Source: Candidatus Heimdallarchaeota archaeon (GTDB taxonomy: Archaea > Asgardarchaeota > Heimdallarchaeia > Heimdallarchaeales > Kariarchaeaceae). Taken from it: 6,831 nt of DNA. The stretch is from the NCBI GenBank assembly GCA_022574115.1, contig JACZSS010000146.1, positions 1 to 6,831 on the forward strand, read 5' to 3'. Of the stretch, positions 5,744 through 6,831 are shown one piece after another. Every line of letters begins with the position of its first letter. The first letter of the stretch is position 1. Made by a program: the position numbers and the translations under genes. The notes beneath the pieces were generated by a model. It was not told the DNA's origin. It was given only the letters and a program-made list of their open reading frames with translations, and ran no database searches.

Positions 5744-6649
5744 TTAGTCATGTGAACTTAAGATACCAATAATCTCTGTAATTAACCCTAAACAAGCTTT
5801 GATTGTGATCCCTAAATGATCCAATGGAGGTGCAACTTCCATTAAGTCCACAATTCGAAGTTTTTTTGGGATGGCAGCAATATATCTCATTAATTGACTC
5901 GTGGTAAGTCCGCCACCTACTGGTGTACCTGTTCCAGGTGCGTAAGCAGGGTCCAATACATCGATATCAATTGACAAATAAAGAAAGTCAACTCGATCGG
6001 CAATTTCATTGATCTTATCCTGAAACTGCTCCATATCAAAATTCGAGTCTTCCAAGTCGACCATCCGAAGTTCGTTGATCGAAGTAGTATCAATAATCTC
6101 CTGTTCAGATGATTCCATGTATCTAGTACCAACCAACAGTATATTCTCGTGATCGACATTGTGCAATTCCACAGCCCGCCCCAAAGGACTCCCATGCGAA
6201 AACCGAGAACCCAGTGCTTCTGGTAGAAGATCTCTATGAGCATCAAACCATATCACACCCACCGTTCCTTTTTCGGCCAAAGCTTTGATACTTGGAAATG
6301 TACAAGAATGATCCCCTCCGATGAACAATATTGGGGCTGACGAGCCGTTGAGTAAATGACCTATCCCATCTTCAATACTTTGCCTGGTTTTACCACCCTC
6401 AATTGGATACAACGGAATATTTCCCACGTCTGTAATAACAACTTGATTAAGATCAATTCCTCCTCTTGATATGGTTTGCATGTCTTTTGATGCTAATCGC
6501 AACTGAGAAGGTGCAAAAGATGCTCCCTTTTTACCTGAGGTTGCACTTTCATACTCTGCTCCAACAATTATTAGGTGTGCCTCATCAATAGGTACCCCTT
6601 CATAGACTAATCCCCCAAAAGAGCCGTAGGCATTATCATCAAATTCCAT
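5744..6649 (-). CDS. speB: Agmatinase-family ureohydrolase
   Basis: A complete 301-residue member of the arginase/agmatinase fold, which uses two Mn2+ ions to hydrolyse a guanidino group to an amine plus urea. All metal ligands are visible: His114 in GGDHS, Asp136/His138/Asp140 in DAHRD, and Asp228/Asp230 in SIDIDVLDP. Also present are SHGSPL (151-156), PGTGTPVGGGLT (238-249) and Glu271 in EVAPPLD, at the place of the guanidinium-binding glutamate. Length fits agmatinases (about 280-320). In archaea such enzymes usually make putrescine from agmatine for spermidine and hypusine synthesis. Guanidinobutyrase, formiminoglutamase or arginase cannot be excluded, and SHGSPL differs from the common SHGTPF. 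The ATG at 6649 has a TATA-like box about 22 nt upstream and no Shine-Dalgarno. The gene is convergent with the acyl-CoA dehydrogenase. Confidence 0.93.
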   Translation of the reverse strand: MEFDDNAYGSFGGLVYEGVPIDEAHLIIVGAEYESATSGKKGASFAPSQLRLASKDMQTISRGGIDLNQVVITDVGNIPLYPIEGGKTRQSIEDGIGHLLNGSSAPILFIGGDHSCTFPSIKALAEKGTVGVIWFDAHRDLLPEALGSRFSHGSPLGRAVELHNVDHENILLVGTRYMESSEQEIIDTTSINELRMVDLEDSNFDMEQFQDKINEIADRVDFLYLSIDIDVLDPAYAPGTGTPVGGGLTTSQLMRYIAAIPKKLRIVDLMEVAPPLDHLGITIKACLGLITEIIGILSSHD

Positions 6650-6670
6650 TTCTTATTTTCTTATGATAAA

Positions 6671-6680
6671 TATCTTAAAA
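6671..6680 (-). promoter_or_regulatory. TATA-like box for the ureohydrolase
   Basis: On the minus strand this reads TTTTAAGATA, 22-31 nt before the ATG at 6649. The leader is AT-rich with no Shine-Dalgarno match, consistent with a leaderless archaeal transcript. Confidence 0.45.
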
Positions 6681-6686
6681 AGAATT

Positions 6687-6699
6687 CACATCTGATGTG
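6687..6699. promoter_or_regulatory. CACATC-T-GATGTG inverted repeat, possible operator
   Basis: Perfect 6-bp arms around a single T, directly upstream of the ureohydrolase TATA-like box, where the TFB recognition element and activator sites lie in archaeal promoters. Whether any regulator binds is unknown. It lies in the 132-bp region between two possibly divergent promoters. Confidence 0.35.
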
Positions 6700-6753
6700 C
6701 AAAATTTGGATAATTAAGCTGTATGGTCATTGTCGATGAATTCATCACCTTAC

Positions 6754-6760
6754 TATAAAA
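6754..6760 (+). promoter_or_regulatory. TATA-like box for the divergent gene at 6782
   Basis: TATAAAA ends 21 nt before the ATG at 6782, its centre about 25 nt upstream, matching the layout of the other promoters in this window. Confidence 0.4.
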
Positions 6761-6781
6761 TCTAAGCGATCGTTCAGAACA

Positions 6782-6831
6782 ATGGCACGTGGTGAGCTTG
6801 GTTGCTTCATCTATTTCTTTACAAAATATTT
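6782..6831 (+). CDS. Possible start of an unidentified gene, cut by the window end
   Basis: An open frame reads MARGELGCFIYFFTKY and runs off the window after 16 codons. Support is its position after a good TATA-like box and divergence from the ureohydrolase. The visible residues are too few to name a family; the aromatic run FIYFF could be a membrane helix or a buried beta-strand. The start could also be a chance ATG. Confidence 0.35.
   Translation, partial: MARGELGCFIYFFTKY

Overview
The window is AT-rich apart from its first ~325 bases. Its genes have archaeal features: TATA-like boxes about 25 nt ahead of the start codons with little or no Shine-Dalgarno sequence (leaderless-type promoters), and secreted proteins built from a signal peptide, a jelly-roll-like domain, Ig-like repeats, a Thr-rich stalk and a C-terminal membrane anchor. 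This architecture, together with an acyl-CoA dehydrogenase and a SpeB-type ureohydrolase, is most like Asgard (Heimdall-like) archaea. That placement is inference from style, not from a marker gene.

Layout. 1-~326 (minus): a GC-rich internal fragment of a bacterial-type RND/MMPL-superfamily exporter. ~327-935 (plus): the C-terminal part of an M29-aminopeptidase/NicX-like protein. Both genes are cut at the same point, where base composition also changes sharply, so this is most likely a chimeric assembly join. 1106-2470 and 2726-4045 (both minus): two tandem paralogous surface proteins (454 and 439 aa, 313 of the first 371 residues identical). They use GTG starts and share a duplicated promoter. 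4299-~4406 (minus): the surviving C-terminal tail of a third copy, so the locus was once a larger array with a repeat period of about 1.575 kb. 4511-5707 (plus): a complete acyl-CoA dehydrogenase. 5744-6649 (minus): a complete agmatinase-family ureohydrolase, convergent with the dehydrogenase. 6782-end (plus): possibly the first codons of another gene, divergent from the ureohydrolase.

The genes do not form a single operon. The two surface proteins each have their own promoter and probably form a variable cell-surface family. The sequence shows gene duplication, a 184-bp perfectly conserved block suggesting gene conversion, different membrane anchors, a 15-bp repeat that differs in copy number, and loss of most of a third copy. 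The dehydrogenase (acyl-CoA oxidation) and the ureohydrolase (probably agmatine to putrescine, feeding polyamine/hypusine synthesis) are ordinary metabolic neighbours. No rRNA, tRNA, CRISPR array or transposase was seen.
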